Origin: Marsupella aquatica
Taxonomy: Eukaryota; Marchantiophyta
Assembly (NCBI GenBank): GCA_973895155.1
Contig: OZ316894.1
Coordinates: 22,134,001-22,198,000, forward strand
Reading direction: 5' to 3'
DNA length: 64,000 nt
This document shows positions 46,934 to 58,589 of the stretch, piece after piece (position 1 is the first letter of the stretch; every line of letters starts with the position of its first letter). A program made the translations under genes and the position numbers. The notes under the pieces are model-generated. The model was not told where the DNA came from. It ran no database searches and worked only from the letters and a program-made list of their open reading frames with translations.

Positions 46934-49900
46934 TCACGGTGGACGTGGAGGTACAGGCGGGACCTGAAGAATGTCTTCAGGAATCAGCCATAGGCCTGTC
47001 CAGGTCCCATAATGCCTGGACATGTCGTGATGAGCATTCCTATAAGTAGTCGTGCCAGCACGGATTCTGGCATTCTGGCAGGCCCAGTCCCGCCTGAGGT
47101 AAATCCCAAGACGGTGCCAAGACTTTCTGATGACTCCCTGTGGATTAGGGCGGGTGTGTTCAATGAAGTGTGCACATCTATCTTTCCACACATTCCAGCA
47201 AATAATAGCCCGCAATGTGTGCCAGAGTTTCTCAGGGGTGTCCCATTCCACAGGCAATGGTTCACCCACCAAGATGTGTGCTGGCTGGAGAAGAACGGGA
47301 TTGCCTCGGGTGAAGGCGCACATCTGGAGGACATATTGGACCCATCTCCAGACGATCTGTGATTGAGCGCAGCTCCAGATGCAATGTACAATATCCTCCT
47401 GTTGGTCTGTTGCACATCTGGTGCACCACGTCCTGGGGTCCGTTGGTGGAAGTCGCGGAAGTCGCCAATGTTGTGTTGCTGGAATCCTGTAGATCAATTG
47501 CCACAAAAAGCAATTTTCACTTGCAGCACGAAATGTTAGCCAGGTATTGGCCCATAGTGAATGGGGATTGGGACTCCAATTAAGCCTGACAACCCACTTG
47601 TGTACAGCCTTGTGTAACGTCTGTGGTAGAGGCCCCTGGATTTCCCGCAAATGAGCTGTGTTGGTATCCAAAAAAGGCAAGCCATCCTTCCATTCAAAGT
47701 GTAACAGGGGAGTAAGTAGACCTGTAGGCCTCCCAATTCTCTGCCTGAGGGCCACTGAGCTGCTGTGATGCCGAGTCAATACACGATGTAGCAGTGTTCC
47801 AGCCGGTGGGGCAATGTTATCTGACTTGGAAAGGAGGCCATTTACCACTCTGTATGTGTGCCTAGGTGTTGAGGTGTCATTAAACCTCTGCCACTGGGAT
47901 GTGATGTGATTTCTCTGTATCCTATATTCCCAAATGTGAAGATTCCCATTAGGCAGAGATGCCTCCATGAACACGGGAATCAATTGCATCGGTTCACTGT
48001 GTAGTTCCGGCACACATCGGAGGTTCGCCACCATTTTGCGGTAAGCCATGGCACAGCTTCTGGGCAACAGCAAATTAGGCCCATCCTCCCACTCAAGAGG
48101 TTGACCACCAACATCCAAGATATCCTTCATACAGAGAAAGCCAGCTCTCATGATTTTTCTCTGCGGATTGCTGTGGCACTTCGCCTGGTTTGCATTGATG
48201 TGGTTGAGATGCGGCATCCATAAGGGGAGATCACGCCAGCCCTCCAAGTGCCCTGGGGGTGTTGGTCGCAGGTTTCTCTTAATGACATTCCATCCCGTAC
48301 AAATGTTGGTCCAAACTCTTGAACCCTTCTTCGGTAATGTGTGACACTGTGTGAACACCCAAGAAAAATCCTCAGTTCCCCACTTGTGCATCGACAGCTA
48401 CTTCAACTCGTATTGCAATATTCTACGCAAGGGGTGATCTCCTTCAGCCAGCGCCCAAACAATAAAGTTCCCAGCCAATGCCCTGAATTGTGCAGCAAGT
48501 GAAATCAGCCCTAGTCCACCAAATTTCTTAGGTCTAGTGATTGTGGCAAAGTCCACCCGGGAGCGGGCTTTCGAATTCTGGCCTGCCCAGATAAACGTAA
48601 TGATCTTCTTGTGGAGAGCATCCAGGGTGTGCTGCTCTCCAGCCCAGACGGTTAGCATGAACCATAAAGTGCTCATGAGTAATTGGTTAGCCACAGTGAC
48701 CCTTGCGATTAGCGATCCCGAGCTCCGACGGACTCTGTCCAAAGTAGACTCCAACTTTTCAGAAAGAGATAGGACCATTTGACTTTCGGAAATGTGTTGA
48801 GCAATAGGGATTCCAAGTAACTTAGTGGCATTAGTATCGTTCTCCCACCTCCAAGGGAGGCGCCTGAACTCAATCGGGATTCTGCGAGGAGAGATATAAG
48901 CTGCTTTGGTGTTCTCCCAAGTGCAGAAAAGTCCCGATGCCATGCCAAAGAGGTCCAGGGTCTCCTTACACTTGTCTACATACATCATGACAGCACGGAT
49001 AATCATAGCTAGATCGTCTGCATACAAGTTATGAACATTATGAACTGCAGCAGGTTGAATGTCGACCCCCTGGATAGTACCCCTGCCAACTTCCCATTGT
49101 ATGATTCTGCTAAGAGCGTCAATTGCTATGAGGAAGAGGAGGGGAGACAAAGGACAGCCCTGTCGTACCGATCTAGCTAGTCCAAAAGATGGAGCCATTT
49201 GCCCATTTAGGAGTACCGCTGAAGAAGCAGATGCATGAGTAGCACGCAGGAAGCTCATAAGCAGCCCATTGAATCCCGCCTTCTCCAAAAGCGACATCAA
49301 GAAATGCCACTCGAGCTTATCAAACGCCTTGGTGACGTCCAGTTTCAGCAAGATGTAGTCCAGCCCTGACAACTCAGCATGGTGCAACGTTTCGTTGAGC
49401 AGCATAAGGGAATGATGGATATTCCGGCCAGGTATAAAAGCAAATTGTTGAGGCGTGATGAACCGCTGAAGGACTGGTATCAGGCGCAGCTGAAAAGCCT
49501 TTGCACCTATCTTATAGACGACATTCAGAAGTGTGATGGGGCGTTTGTTGGTCAAGTACCTTTGATCGCCCTTTTTTGGGAGAAGGACAATGAATCCCCG
49601 GGTGATTTTGATGGGAAAGGATTCATCGGCCATGCCCTGAAGGAGTGCTCTGTGTAGGGAGGGACCCACAATGTTCCAATGCGCAACAAAAAATTCCACA
49701 GGAACGCCCTCAGGGCCGGGGCACTTATTCTTGGCCAGCGCAGAAGCAGCCATTCCAAGCTCCTCAACTGTGAATGATGCATTCAGGAGGCCTCGGTCTT
49801 CCAGCGTAATACGACTATTTTGCAGCTCCAAGACCCTTGATACTTGCTCCCAGTTAAATCCATTCGATTGGCCAAGGAGGTCGCTAAAGAAATTAGTGGC

Positions 49901-51242
49901 TGTGTCAGCCATTGTATCCCAATTGCTGACAAGATGATCGTCCTTGGTGAAGAGTTGGGAAATCTCATTTTTCATGGCCAACCCCTTGAAGGATCGGAAG
50001 AAAAGCCTGGAGCATTTATCTCCCTCCCCTATCCACTTCGACTGCAAGACATAGTCCATCCATTGAACTCTTTTGGCCTCAAATTCGTGTAGCAACGTTT
50101 CCGCCTCCTTGAGTTCACCCTGCTTTGCGGGGTTCTGTGGATCCCTTTCAAAATTCAGCTGTGCATGAGTAAGGGAGCCACGAAGCAAGGATTCCTTCTA
50201 CCTCCTTTCCAGAGCTTTTCTTTTGCCCCAACACCGGTCAATCTTCCTGGCTTTCGCCAAGCATCTGATGAGAGTCCTATCGGCATCAATTCCTCTCGTG
50301 TTGCAGTATCCCAGTGCAGTATGCTTCCTCTTGCTCCCACATGAGTTTGATTCGTTCTTGGTAAGCGCCCTGAGTCAGATGATTGACGTTCATTCTATGT
50401 TGAGAATGTCGCTTGGTGGGTACTATGGGAGTGATTTTGGCCATCACAGGTGCATGGTCAGACAGCGTAATCCCAGGTATAATTGTGGAAGAAATCTCAA
50501 ATTTCTCCCGGAAAGCCCCCCTCGAGGCATATATTCTGTCTAGCCTGCGCAGTACCCGACCTCCCAAGTCTCGTGCATCTTGTGTGATTGGTGCATGGCG
50601 GAAACTCTTCTTGTTATCCCAACTAAACCGGAGGTGCCCTTGTTGTTCATGGAAAGAGTCGACCAAATGTAAGTGCCTCTTAAGGTGGCACCACGCTCTC
50701 TTCTCCATACCAGCAATGACAGCTCCCGGGCCCCCCTTATGGTCTGAAGGCTGCTCGATCATGTTGTAGTCCCCCATCAGGATCCAGGTGAAAGATGGAT
50801 CCAAACGATTGAAAAGTTCTCTCCATAGGTCCGTCCTCTCCCTTGCAGAGTTGGGTGCGTAGATGCCAAGGAATCCAACTTTGCCTAGCCCCTCATGCAC
50901 AATACAACACCAAACCGCCCTTCCTGAAGGCAACCTGCCCTCAGAGATTACAAATTGATAAAGAGTTTGTGTAATGGCAATTGCTAATCCACCCCACCCA
51001 GCGTGAACATTTTCGTTTCTGATGGAGTGCGCTCCATCCGCAGCCGGAGCACAAACCCAGTGTGCAGCGCGCCAAACCTCCTGAAGTTTGCCAATCCTGC
51101 CAGCACGGAGCTTGTGTTCCTGAATGCACACAATGTCAAGGGTGTGTTGCAGCCCCTCCAAGATGAGGCGGGTGCGGAGCCGTCGCCTCCGTGAGGCTAG
51201 CCCCCGTAGGTTGTAAGACAAGATTGTTAAATTTTGCGACAT
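46934..51242 (-). pseudogene. LINE ORF2: AP endonuclease and reverse transcriptase, three lesions
   Basis: Encodes the enzyme that nicks target DNA and copies the element RNA into it. The AP-endonuclease (51242-50286) keeps all catalytic motifs: YNLRG, CIQEHK, GIYAPN, GDYNMIEQPSDH, RLDRIYAS and SDHAPV. The reverse transcriptase (50188-48398) has KRPITLL, FIPGRNIHHS, LDVTKAFDKLEW, RQGCPLSPLLF and an intact YADD at LYADDLAMII. The C-terminal part (48391-46934) ends with a zf-RVT-type finger, CTRCATDQ...HCIWSC, and WNVWKDRC. Lesions: a one-base frameshift near 50290, an in-frame TAG near 50200, and an in-frame TAG at 48398-48400. Start is taken at MSQNLTILSYN, overlapping the ORF1 end by about 107 bases in another frame. 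Confidence 0.9.
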
Positions 51243-52884
51243 TGGAGGGAGGAATTTTGTGACAATACCCCCCAAGTTGCGGGGGCCCTTGCAGCCGGGG
51301 ACGTTTTGCGCTTGGCAGATTGTCCCCAAATGAAAGCGGGAGTGGGTCTGAATCCGTTGCAGATGTTTCTCTCGAGAATGGGCGTTTGCGAATTGTAACG
51401 TTTTCCCGGTGAAGAGGTAGCTTTGGAGATGGATGTAGCTTTGGAGATGGATTTTCCTTCAGCTGTATCGTATGTGCACTTAGTGAAGTAACCTCCACCT
51501 CGATCGGTTGTGCAGCCACAGAGGGCGGGTTAGATGAGCCGCTAGCCTGTGTTGGTTTGACAATCCACACTTTTTGTGGAGGTCGCCTGGGATTTCTCAG
51601 CGGAAGGTGGTCGGGGGGTGTAGTGCCAATGGGGTGCACTCCCGATTTGCACTGCGTGGGTTCCCCGCTGTCCCCCTTCCGTGCTGAGAAAGTTGCCTGT
51701 CCGCTGCCACTTACACCAGGAGAGTTTTCAGTGCCCAAGAGGTCCCGCTGCAGAGGCCTAAGAGTGGTTTTCCTTTTGCTCTTCCTGGAAGATTTGGAAG
51801 ATTGGCGCCTTGCAGGACCTTGGGTAGCTGAGGAGGCCGGAGCTGTACCGTTCTTCGATGCCTTCTCTGCTTCAAAAGCCGTTGCGCGTAGTGCTAGATG
51901 TTGCAGTTCCTCCTCCTCCCTTTGCTGTTGCTCTTCTGCTCGACCCCTCCAATACTCTGCTTCTGCCCTTGCCTTATGCGCCTCCTCCTGGCACTTGTGG
52001 AAGACTACTTTGTCCAACCGTACCTTTGGTTGTGTTGCATTTGCTGGTGCGATTGGATGGAGTGCCTCATCCCCCAGGGCGTTGAATTGAAAGCTTTGGC
52101 CTTTGAAGAAGGATGGACGAGGTTGTGTGCATTTGGACGCCAAGTGTCTGTAAGAGAAGCAGAAGCAGCAGCAGCAGCGCAGATTTCTGCCAATGTAATC
52201 AAAGAGGACCGTGGTGGCGCCGGGATTGCTAAGTTGGAACTTACCGCTTGCCGGGAAGACCTTTAGTTCGATCTCGACTACAACAGAAATGTGGTGTTGC
52301 TGAGTGCCAGGTGCTAGCTTCGCACGAATAAATCTCCCAATGGGTGCAACCACGAACTTGATGTACTCGTAGATTTCAGGATTTCCGTTCTTGATGTAGA
52401 CTGAGACCAGATGTTTGAAATCCCGTGAGTTACAAGGGTCAAAATTAGGCGTGTAATCATTCACTGCTGCAAATCTATCCAATGCTTTAATAGGTGAGGC
52501 ACTCAGTAAGCCTTTCTTGATATGGTCTCCCGAATTAGCGTCAAATTGCACTACAAACAGGGCGTGGGCCAGCTCATCATGCAGCGTCAGTTTGATCTCA
52601 TTTTCCTGATTGTAAGCCGATATCCATTCCTTAGCCAACCGGGCATCGAATTCGGATTCAAAACCGAGCACAACCTTGTTTCCAAAAATCCGCTTCGTGC
52701 CGAGTTGAAGGATGTCCTTTGGAATGTAGAAGATTTCCGGGTTTTGGACGGTGGGTATAGACGGAGGCCTCCTATCAATGTGATTAGTGGCCAATGATGT
52801 GTTCGGTCCCATTACATTGTGACCTGATGTCGACGATTGTGTCGGGTTGTGTCGGATTTTGCTTCTGGATGTACCACTGGCCAT
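51136..52884 (-). CDS. LINE ORF1: nucleic-acid-binding gag-like protein
   Basis: A 582-residue ORF1 product that would package the element RNA. The N-terminal half (about 45-230) resembles the DUF4283-type domain of plant LINE ORF1 proteins: IFGNKVVLGFESEFDARLAKEW, LAHALFVVQF, FDPCNSRDFKHLVSVYI and FVVAPIGRFIRAKL. A CCHC zinc knuckle follows (CX2CX4HX4C, ending CFCFSYRHLASKC, about residues 241-254). The rest is a charged helix (EEAHKARAEAEYWRGRAEEQ) and a Pro/Ser/Lys-rich tail. The frame is fully open. It begins with ATG (MASGTSRSK) about 870 bases from the element's 5' end. Confidence 0.87.
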   Translation of the reverse strand: MASGTSRSKIRHNPTQSSTSGHNVMGPNTSLATNHIDRRPPSIPTVQNPEIFYIPKDILQLGTKRIFGNKVVLGFESEFDARLAKEWISAYNQENEIKLTLHDELAHALFVVQFDANSGDHIKKGLLSASPIKALDRFAAVNDYTPNFDPCNSRDFKHLVSVYIKNGNPEIYEYIKFVVAPIGRFIRAKLAPGTQQHHISVVVEIELKVFPASGKFQLSNPGATTVLFDYIGRNLRCCCCFCFSYRHLASKCTQPRPSFFKGQSFQFNALGDEALHPIAPANATQPKVRLDKVVFHKCQEEAHKARAEAEYWRGRAEEQQQREEEELQHLALRATAFEAEKASKNGTAPASSATQGPARRQSSKSSRKSKRKTTLRPLQRDLLGTENSPGVSGSGQATFSARKGDSGEPTQCKSGVHPIGTTPPDHLPLRNPRRPPQKVWIVKPTQASGSSNPPSVAAQPIEVEVTSLSAHTIQLKENPSPKLHPSPKLPLHRENVTIRKRPFSRETSATDSDPLPLSFGDNLPSAKRPRLQGPPQLGGYCHKIPPSNVAKFNNLVLQPTGASLTEATAPHPPHLGGAATHP

Positions 52885-53756
52885 AGTATCTCAAGGTGTA
52901 CAGATCCCGGTGATCAGACAGAAGCAAGTAGCAGTTGCACCGATCGGCCACTCGTGAGGCGATGGCAGCGCAAGGCTGCAGGGACAGCAGTAACGCACAA
53001 TGCTGGTTCCAGTGCTCAGGTGCGAAGCTCAAGACGCCAGCAGCGCAGAACCAGCCAGAGATCACACTTCGAGTCGGGCTGCCCTCCCTTCCGTAAATTA
53101 GCACCCGAGACAAACGATGAAACCCCAAAGGAGTCACATACCATAGCAGCGAGAGATCCCAAGCCCGTTGGCCCCAATGCTGTTTTCAATGTTGAAGAGG
53201 TAGAATGCGCCTACGCTCAAGCAGCCAACTTCGTGCCACAAGCTCAGAATACAGCATTGTGTGTCGCCCAACCCAAATCGCAAAGAAACGCAACAAATTT
53301 GAAAATTCTGGTCAATATCTTCGTAAAACGTGGAGTTGGTGTGGTGTGTGGTCGACTGCTCGATGGACTTACGACTGTTGCAATGATGTAATGTGATTGT
53401 GTGTTTACCCAGAGTAACACGCAAAACTAGCTGTTAATACAGGACAAGTAAGAGGTAAACTAAATCCAGCTGTTAATACGAGACAAAACACGTGAATGGT
53501 CCAGCATGCACCCCGGTTCGAAAAATAATCTGGAACGGCATGGAGTGATGTCAGATCCGAGCCAGAATGTAAAAGCAACCCGGCCGTTGGGTCAACCCGC
53601 AAACAGAAATTACCGTGCCTATCATGGCTGCTAGCTTCTAAGGACAGCATCCCTCCCCCCCCTCACCGTCTCTCCCCTCACCGGATTTGGCGGAGCGCTA
53701 CATTGTCCCGTTTGAAATGTATGAAGTTTGAAAAAACAAAAACTAAAGGGCATTGA

Positions 53757-53772
53757 ACATGAAACAGAGTTT
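53757..53772. repeat. LINE target-site duplication, 5' side
   Basis: ACATGAAACAGAGTTT, identical to 46592-46607. It marks the 5' boundary of the minus-strand LINE. Confidence 0.9.
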
Positions 53773-53799
53773 ATGTTGCAATCTGTGTGAAAACTTCCG

Positions 53800-54420
53800 A
53801 ATTCTGAGATTGGGATTGGGATTAGGTGAATTCCAACTTCTGAGATGGGGGATTTGAAATTCCAAAATTCTGAAATTTGGAATATATTAGTGTCGAATTC
53901 TGAGCTATGGGTTGTCTGTTGAGACATGCCAAATTCTGAGATTTGGAATATATTAGTGCGAAATTCTGAGCTATGGGTTGTCTGTTGAGACATGTCCAAA
54001 ATTCTGAGATGGGGCATTTGAAACATTCCAGATTCTGAGATTTGATATAGATTAGTGTAAAATTCTGAGCTATGGGTTGTCTCTTGAGACATGCCAAATT
54101 TTGAGGTGGGATTAGGTAAATTCCAAAAATCTGATGTAAGGATTGAGACGTCCAAATTCTGGGGGAGGCGTTCCAAATTCTGAGATTGGGATTGGATGAT
54201 TTGCAAATTCGGGATAGTGATAGAGGTATTCCGACAAAACATTTTATTCTTGATCAATTTTCAAATTCTGAGATTGGGATAAGATAAGTTCCCAATTCTC
54301 TTTTAGTTTTTAGAAAAAAGTCGAGTTCTGAGGTAAGGGCTGAAAGATTCCAAATTCTGAGAATGTTTAGATAGACTCTAAATAGTATTATAAATTAAAT
54401 TCTGAGATTGTGATTAGGAA
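53800..54420. repeat. AAATTCTGAG minisatellite with higher-order 66-bp units
   Basis: The motif AAATTCTGAG recurs more than a dozen times. A longer unit with CTATGGGTTGTCT and TTGAGACATG repeats at about 53905, 53971 and 54070, each preceded by GAGAT.TG.(A)TATA.ATTAGTG. Minus-strand ORFs reading SQNLACLNRQP-like repeats are products of the array, not a gene. Confidence 0.8.
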
Positions 54421-54479
54421 AATCATGTTTTTGTGGGATTAGGATTAAATAAATGGCTAATGAGGCAAAGTTGACTACC

Positions 54480-55484
54480 AGCTGAATTGTTAAATCCTAC
54501 ACAACTCTATCCAAGTTTGCATTTAGTTTTTTATTCAAGCCTAAACGGGAAGCAAGGGGGCAAAACCTGCCCAAGCCAAAAACAACTCCAGGCACCAGAA
54601 GCACCAGGGCAGGGGCCTCACCATACCTACTCCCATGCCCTCCTAAACAATTGATTTTCACAACAAATGGAATTTGAAAGATGGAATGACATAGCTTGCA
54701 ACAACATGCATGGTCACAACAACACCAGCTGAAATAATGTTATTTTTGCAGCAGCAACATGGGCAATGGTGACACTTCTACAACCACAACATAGTTGTGT
54801 CGACAACATGGCCAACCTGACTACACTGCCTTCTACAACCACAACATAGTTGCATCAACAACATGGCCAACCTGACAACACTTCTGCAACAACCGCACAA
54901 CCAAAACGACAATACTTTGCACAAAGCAACATGGCCCAATGGCACCCCCTAAATGAAAATAAATTGACAACATGGGTTTAATGATGACATGGCCAGAACA
55001 ACAACTCTGCAATGAACATACTTTGGGCTAGTAAAACATGAAAATGCAGCTTACTTGCCATATTTTAGGAGAGGCCTTCTTGTATCAACACCTGTCCGTC
55101 TTTTTATAAATGAACTTTTCTCATCCTTTTTCCTCCTTCTTTTTTTTGGGGGGGGAGGGCACATAAGGATCAGACTTTGTTCATCCCTTTGTGATGCATG
55201 TGATCGGGTCCTTTGGTTGCTTCTCTCATCAAATGATCTGAAAGTTGGTCCTTGTATTGAAAAGCAAGCTTTCCTGCACTCTAACCTATCTAATTCAGCT
55301 CAATCAGGCAAAATCCATATGGAGGCCTTTACTTAACTTCAAATATGCAATTAATTCAGGACTCAAAATTTCATTCGTTTCATAGGCTTGAAAGTGAGCA
55401 GGGTTATTTAGGGGAGACTCACCTCAATATTGGGCAGAGGCAAATGGTTGTGCCCATGCCTGTGGGTTGGTAGCTAGTGTTTTA
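54480..55484. other. Non-coding, CAACATGG-rich stretch
   Basis: Positions about 54680-54980 are full of ACAACATGG, CAACAAC and CCTGACAACAC words, including a duplicated block (CTTCTACAACCACAACATAG at about 54775 and 54830). 55040-55484 has no recognised feature. Confidence 0.5.
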
Positions 55485-55982
55485 AAATTTCTGGAATTTA
55501 CTAGGCCGTCACTCTTGTATGGGATAATATATACCTTGCCACTGATTTTTTCCTACTTATCATAATGCCACTGTATTCATTTGTGGGTTAAGAAAAACAA
55601 GCAGGGTTAGCTCCTTCGCATTCAGTGGCTCTCATCGCACCTAGTTTCATACTTGGATGGCTCGTATTTCCCTCAAGGTGACTTTGACCACCCTTAGCAA
55701 GACAGAGAGTTTATGGGCAAGGACGGCCCCTGGATAAAGGCTGTCCATAGGATGGGAGGACCTGATGAACTGACCCACCTCTTGGTCAAACTGATCCAAG
55801 GATGGACAAAGTCACCTTGAGGGAGACCCAGAGCCATTTGATCAGGAAACAGGATACGATGATAGCCATTGGATGTGAAAGAGCTAACCTACGTTAATTT
55901 TCTGAACCCATAAACAGTAGTATTGTGATTAATAGGAAAAATAGAGTGACAATCTAGTGAATCTCACTTTAGAAATTTGAAT
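55485..55982. mobile_element. Foldback / MITE-like element
   Basis: Two inverted arms, about 55485-55689 and 55807-55982, can pair over roughly 150-180 bases. The closest match is CCCTCAAGGTGACTTTG at 55670-55686 against its complement at 55808-55824. Pairing continues through GTTAGCTC(C/T)TTC and TTTTTCCTA. A spacer of about 117 bases lies between them. The phrase GTTGTGCCCATGCCT.TGGGTT followed by AGCTAGTGTTTTAA occurs just before the left arm (55448) and just after the right arm (56001), as a direct repeat flanking the element. Confidence 0.65.
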
Positions 55983-55989
55983 CTCATAG

Positions 55990-57630
55990 GAGCCAAAAGT
56001 TGTGCCCATGCCTTTGGGTTATGAGCTAGTGTTTTAAGCATCAAAATCTCATAGCATGTACATCTACAACTATAATAAGGGATCATGCCTTTGTTGTCCT
56101 TGCCCCAATACAAAAAACCTGCTGGGCAGGAAAGATCCACAGTGGTTGAATTTGATTGATTGTTCCCTTGATCATTGATGGAGTAAATGTGCACCCCTGG
56201 CACATGTGCTTCCCATTGCCCCATAAGTGCCCCGGCCCGGACTCCCTATGGGCTCTCTTTGTGCCATGCAACACGCATGGCCATAGGGCTCATCTTACTA
56301 GTAAATGCCATGGAAAGCTACTTGAAAATGAGGGTGTAGACTAAAAAAACAGGGGGGGACATGTGAGCTGAAACAACGGGGAATCATTTTTCTCCAAAGT
56401 ACTTTTTTGTCCTCACCTCTATATCCAATCAAGTAGGAATAATCAGGCTACCAGTAGGCCTCTAAACTCTGGTCATGAAATGCTTTAGGGCCAACTCGCA
56501 CGTAAACACTCCTTCACAATGCAGCCCTTACCTCATGCGCCACTTCAGGGAAAAGTGTGATCTGCTATACCAATCAGAGAAACCAGTACAAGGTCATCGT
56601 TCTGTCAGCGACAGTCCAGGACGTGCTATGTATAGAAGCTTGAGGTTTGTTTTATTAGCAAAGTAGAGGTCAGGACCTGCAAGGGCCGGAAATTTTCCGG
56701 ACCTTGCCCTTGGGTCCCCACCAGACCTGCAGTCAGGCCTGCCAAAGGAGGGGCTTATGGGATTGCACAATTATCAAGTCTCATCATGACATGTTGCAGT
56801 CTAAGGGCCGCATTGTGAAGGACTCTCAACATGCGAGTTGGCCCTTAGGAATACCATGATGGTCTAAAGTTGTGAGTTTGTGAAAGGTGAAATATTGTTT
56901 TTTCCCACCTTAAGTATCAGTATTGTGGCGCTAACCTCATACATACTCATGCATGCACTAACATTGGGTATCATCATAGCTGTCATTGTCTATAGAAGCC
57001 AACTCCTGTACATGTTTTGTTTTGTTACTGTATATAACCATTAACTTCATTGACCGAGTAAGATCTCACAAGAGACAAAAAGTGCATGCAATCACCCCTC
57101 GAGGTAATCACACATCAAAATGTGGGCTGTGCGCGTACTAATTTAAAGAAAATATTAATGAGGTTTATCATCGTATGGAGTGATGTTATACACACTACAT
57201 ATGTCACATTAACTTCTATAATAAGCAGTTGAGTCTTTTTATAGCTTGGTGGTCATTTGAATTTGAAGGGCACAAAAATTAAAGAATCTGACCAAGAGAA
57301 AGAATAAACCAAAATTACATTATATTTGGTTTGAAGTAAAGAGTGACACGTTTTCCAAGCAATAAATAGAGGGAAATGCCAGGAATGACAATGCACAATA
57401 ATGAGTACTTTATGGACCATCTATATATAATACTTTATGTACCATCTATGTATAGTACTATACCCCATGATAATCTATGTCATAAGATTGATTACAAATA
57501 TTACATACTGTAATAAAAATTATCAAAACCAAAAAATAGTACAAAATCGATAGAAGAGAGGGGTGGGGTGTGGGATAAAAACATGAAAAATTCAAAGACA
57601 AAAATAATTTTTAGCTGGTGATACTTTGTG
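55990..57630. other. Intergenic region without recognised gene
   Basis: AT-rich. A short inverted relation between GGGCCAACTCGCACG near 56490 and CATGCGAGTTGGCCC near 56833, with CACTCCTTCACAATGCAGCCCT and GGGCCGCATTGTGAAGGACT inside, gives two arms of about 40 bases enclosing about 300 bases. No coding sequence is assigned. Confidence 0.45.
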
Positions 57631-57639
57631 GTTGTTGTC

Positions 57640-58589
57640 ACTCATTTTTTGCCCCATGACATCTTTTACTAGATAACAATTTTTGGGTAATTATATCTTT
57701 TATTACTGAGACATGTTTTGGGCAATGATATTTTTTACTTAATGACATCTTTTGAGCAAGAAATTTATTGGCATTTTTTGCACATCTTTTCCTTAATGAT
57801 ATTTAATGCAACGACATGTTTTACTTCACAACATCTATGACTGATGACATTTTTTTACTTGATGACAACTTTGACATTATAACAACACTTTTTACTTGAC
57901 GACATCTTTTACTTGATGACATATGTTTTACTTCACAACAACTTTGGCAACACGATTTCTTTTTACTTGATGATATCTTTGACAGAACAACATCTTTGGC
58001 GCCCCAACATCTTTTTAGTTGGCAATATCTTTCACATAATGACATCTTTTTACTTGAAAATATTTTTTTACTCCATAACATCTTTGGAGACACGACTCCT
58101 TTTTTTCTGAACAACATCTTTTTACTCCACGGATTTTTTTTAACGCCATCTTTTTACTTTGCGTCATCTTTGGTGACACAAAATCTTTTTACTTCACGAC
58201 ATCTTTGGCAGCTCTACTTTTTTTTAACAACATCTTTCGTGCAACGCACGGGTTTTCTTCACAACATCTTGGGCAACACGACATTTTCCTTAAGAACACC
58301 TTGGGCGACACAATATGTTTTTTCTCAATGATGTCTTGGGCAACACGATATCTTTTTTTCAATGACATATTGGCCGACACAATATCTTTTTCCTCAAGGA
58401 CATCTTGGCCGACACGACATCCTTTTCTCAATGACTTCTTGGCAGACACGACATCATTTTTCTCAGCAACATCTTGGCCGACACAACATCTTTTTTCTAA
58501 ACGACCTCTTGGCCGACACAACATCTTTTTTCTCAACCAAATCTTGGCCGACATGGCATCTTTTGTGCAACGCACGGGTATTGAGCTAG
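57640..58589. mobile_element. ACATCTTT minisatellite array ending in a Helitron-like 3' terminus
   Basis: More than twenty degenerate units of about 33-36 bases, built on GA(C/T)ATCTTT plus ACTTGA or TTGGC(C/A)GACACA, fill 57640-58560. The array drifts in sequence from left to right. It ends TGTGCAACGCACGGGT, a small hairpin (GTGC-AAC-GCAC), followed by ATTGAG and CTAG|T at 58586-58590. Plant Helitrons end with a short hairpin close to CTRR, inserted before T, and often hold minisatellites near that end. The hairpin word is repeated inside the array at 58238. No 5' TC terminus or Rep/helicase was found, so Helitron assignment is inference. Confidence 0.45.

Larger units (their letters stand above)
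46608..53756 (-). mobile_element. Full-length non-LTR retrotransposon (LINE, L1-type plant clade)
   Basis: About 7.15 kb, reading on the minus strand from 53756 to the poly(A) tail at about 46620-46608. It is enclosed by a perfect 16-bp target duplication. The order is 5' UTR (53756-52885), ORF1 (RNA-binding, open), ORF2 (endonuclease, reverse transcriptase, zinc-finger C-terminus; three lesions) and 3' UTR (46933-46621). The intact duplication and few lesions point to a relatively recent insertion. Confidence 0.93.

Noticed and set aside
53631-54257. 208-codon minus-strand ORF
   Set aside because: It consists of repeated SQNLxCLNRQPIAQN-like units produced by the AAATTCTGAG minisatellite.
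57640-58560. CRISPR-like array
   Set aside because: Units are degenerate and directly adjacent without unique spacers, in a plant nuclear context. It is a minisatellite.
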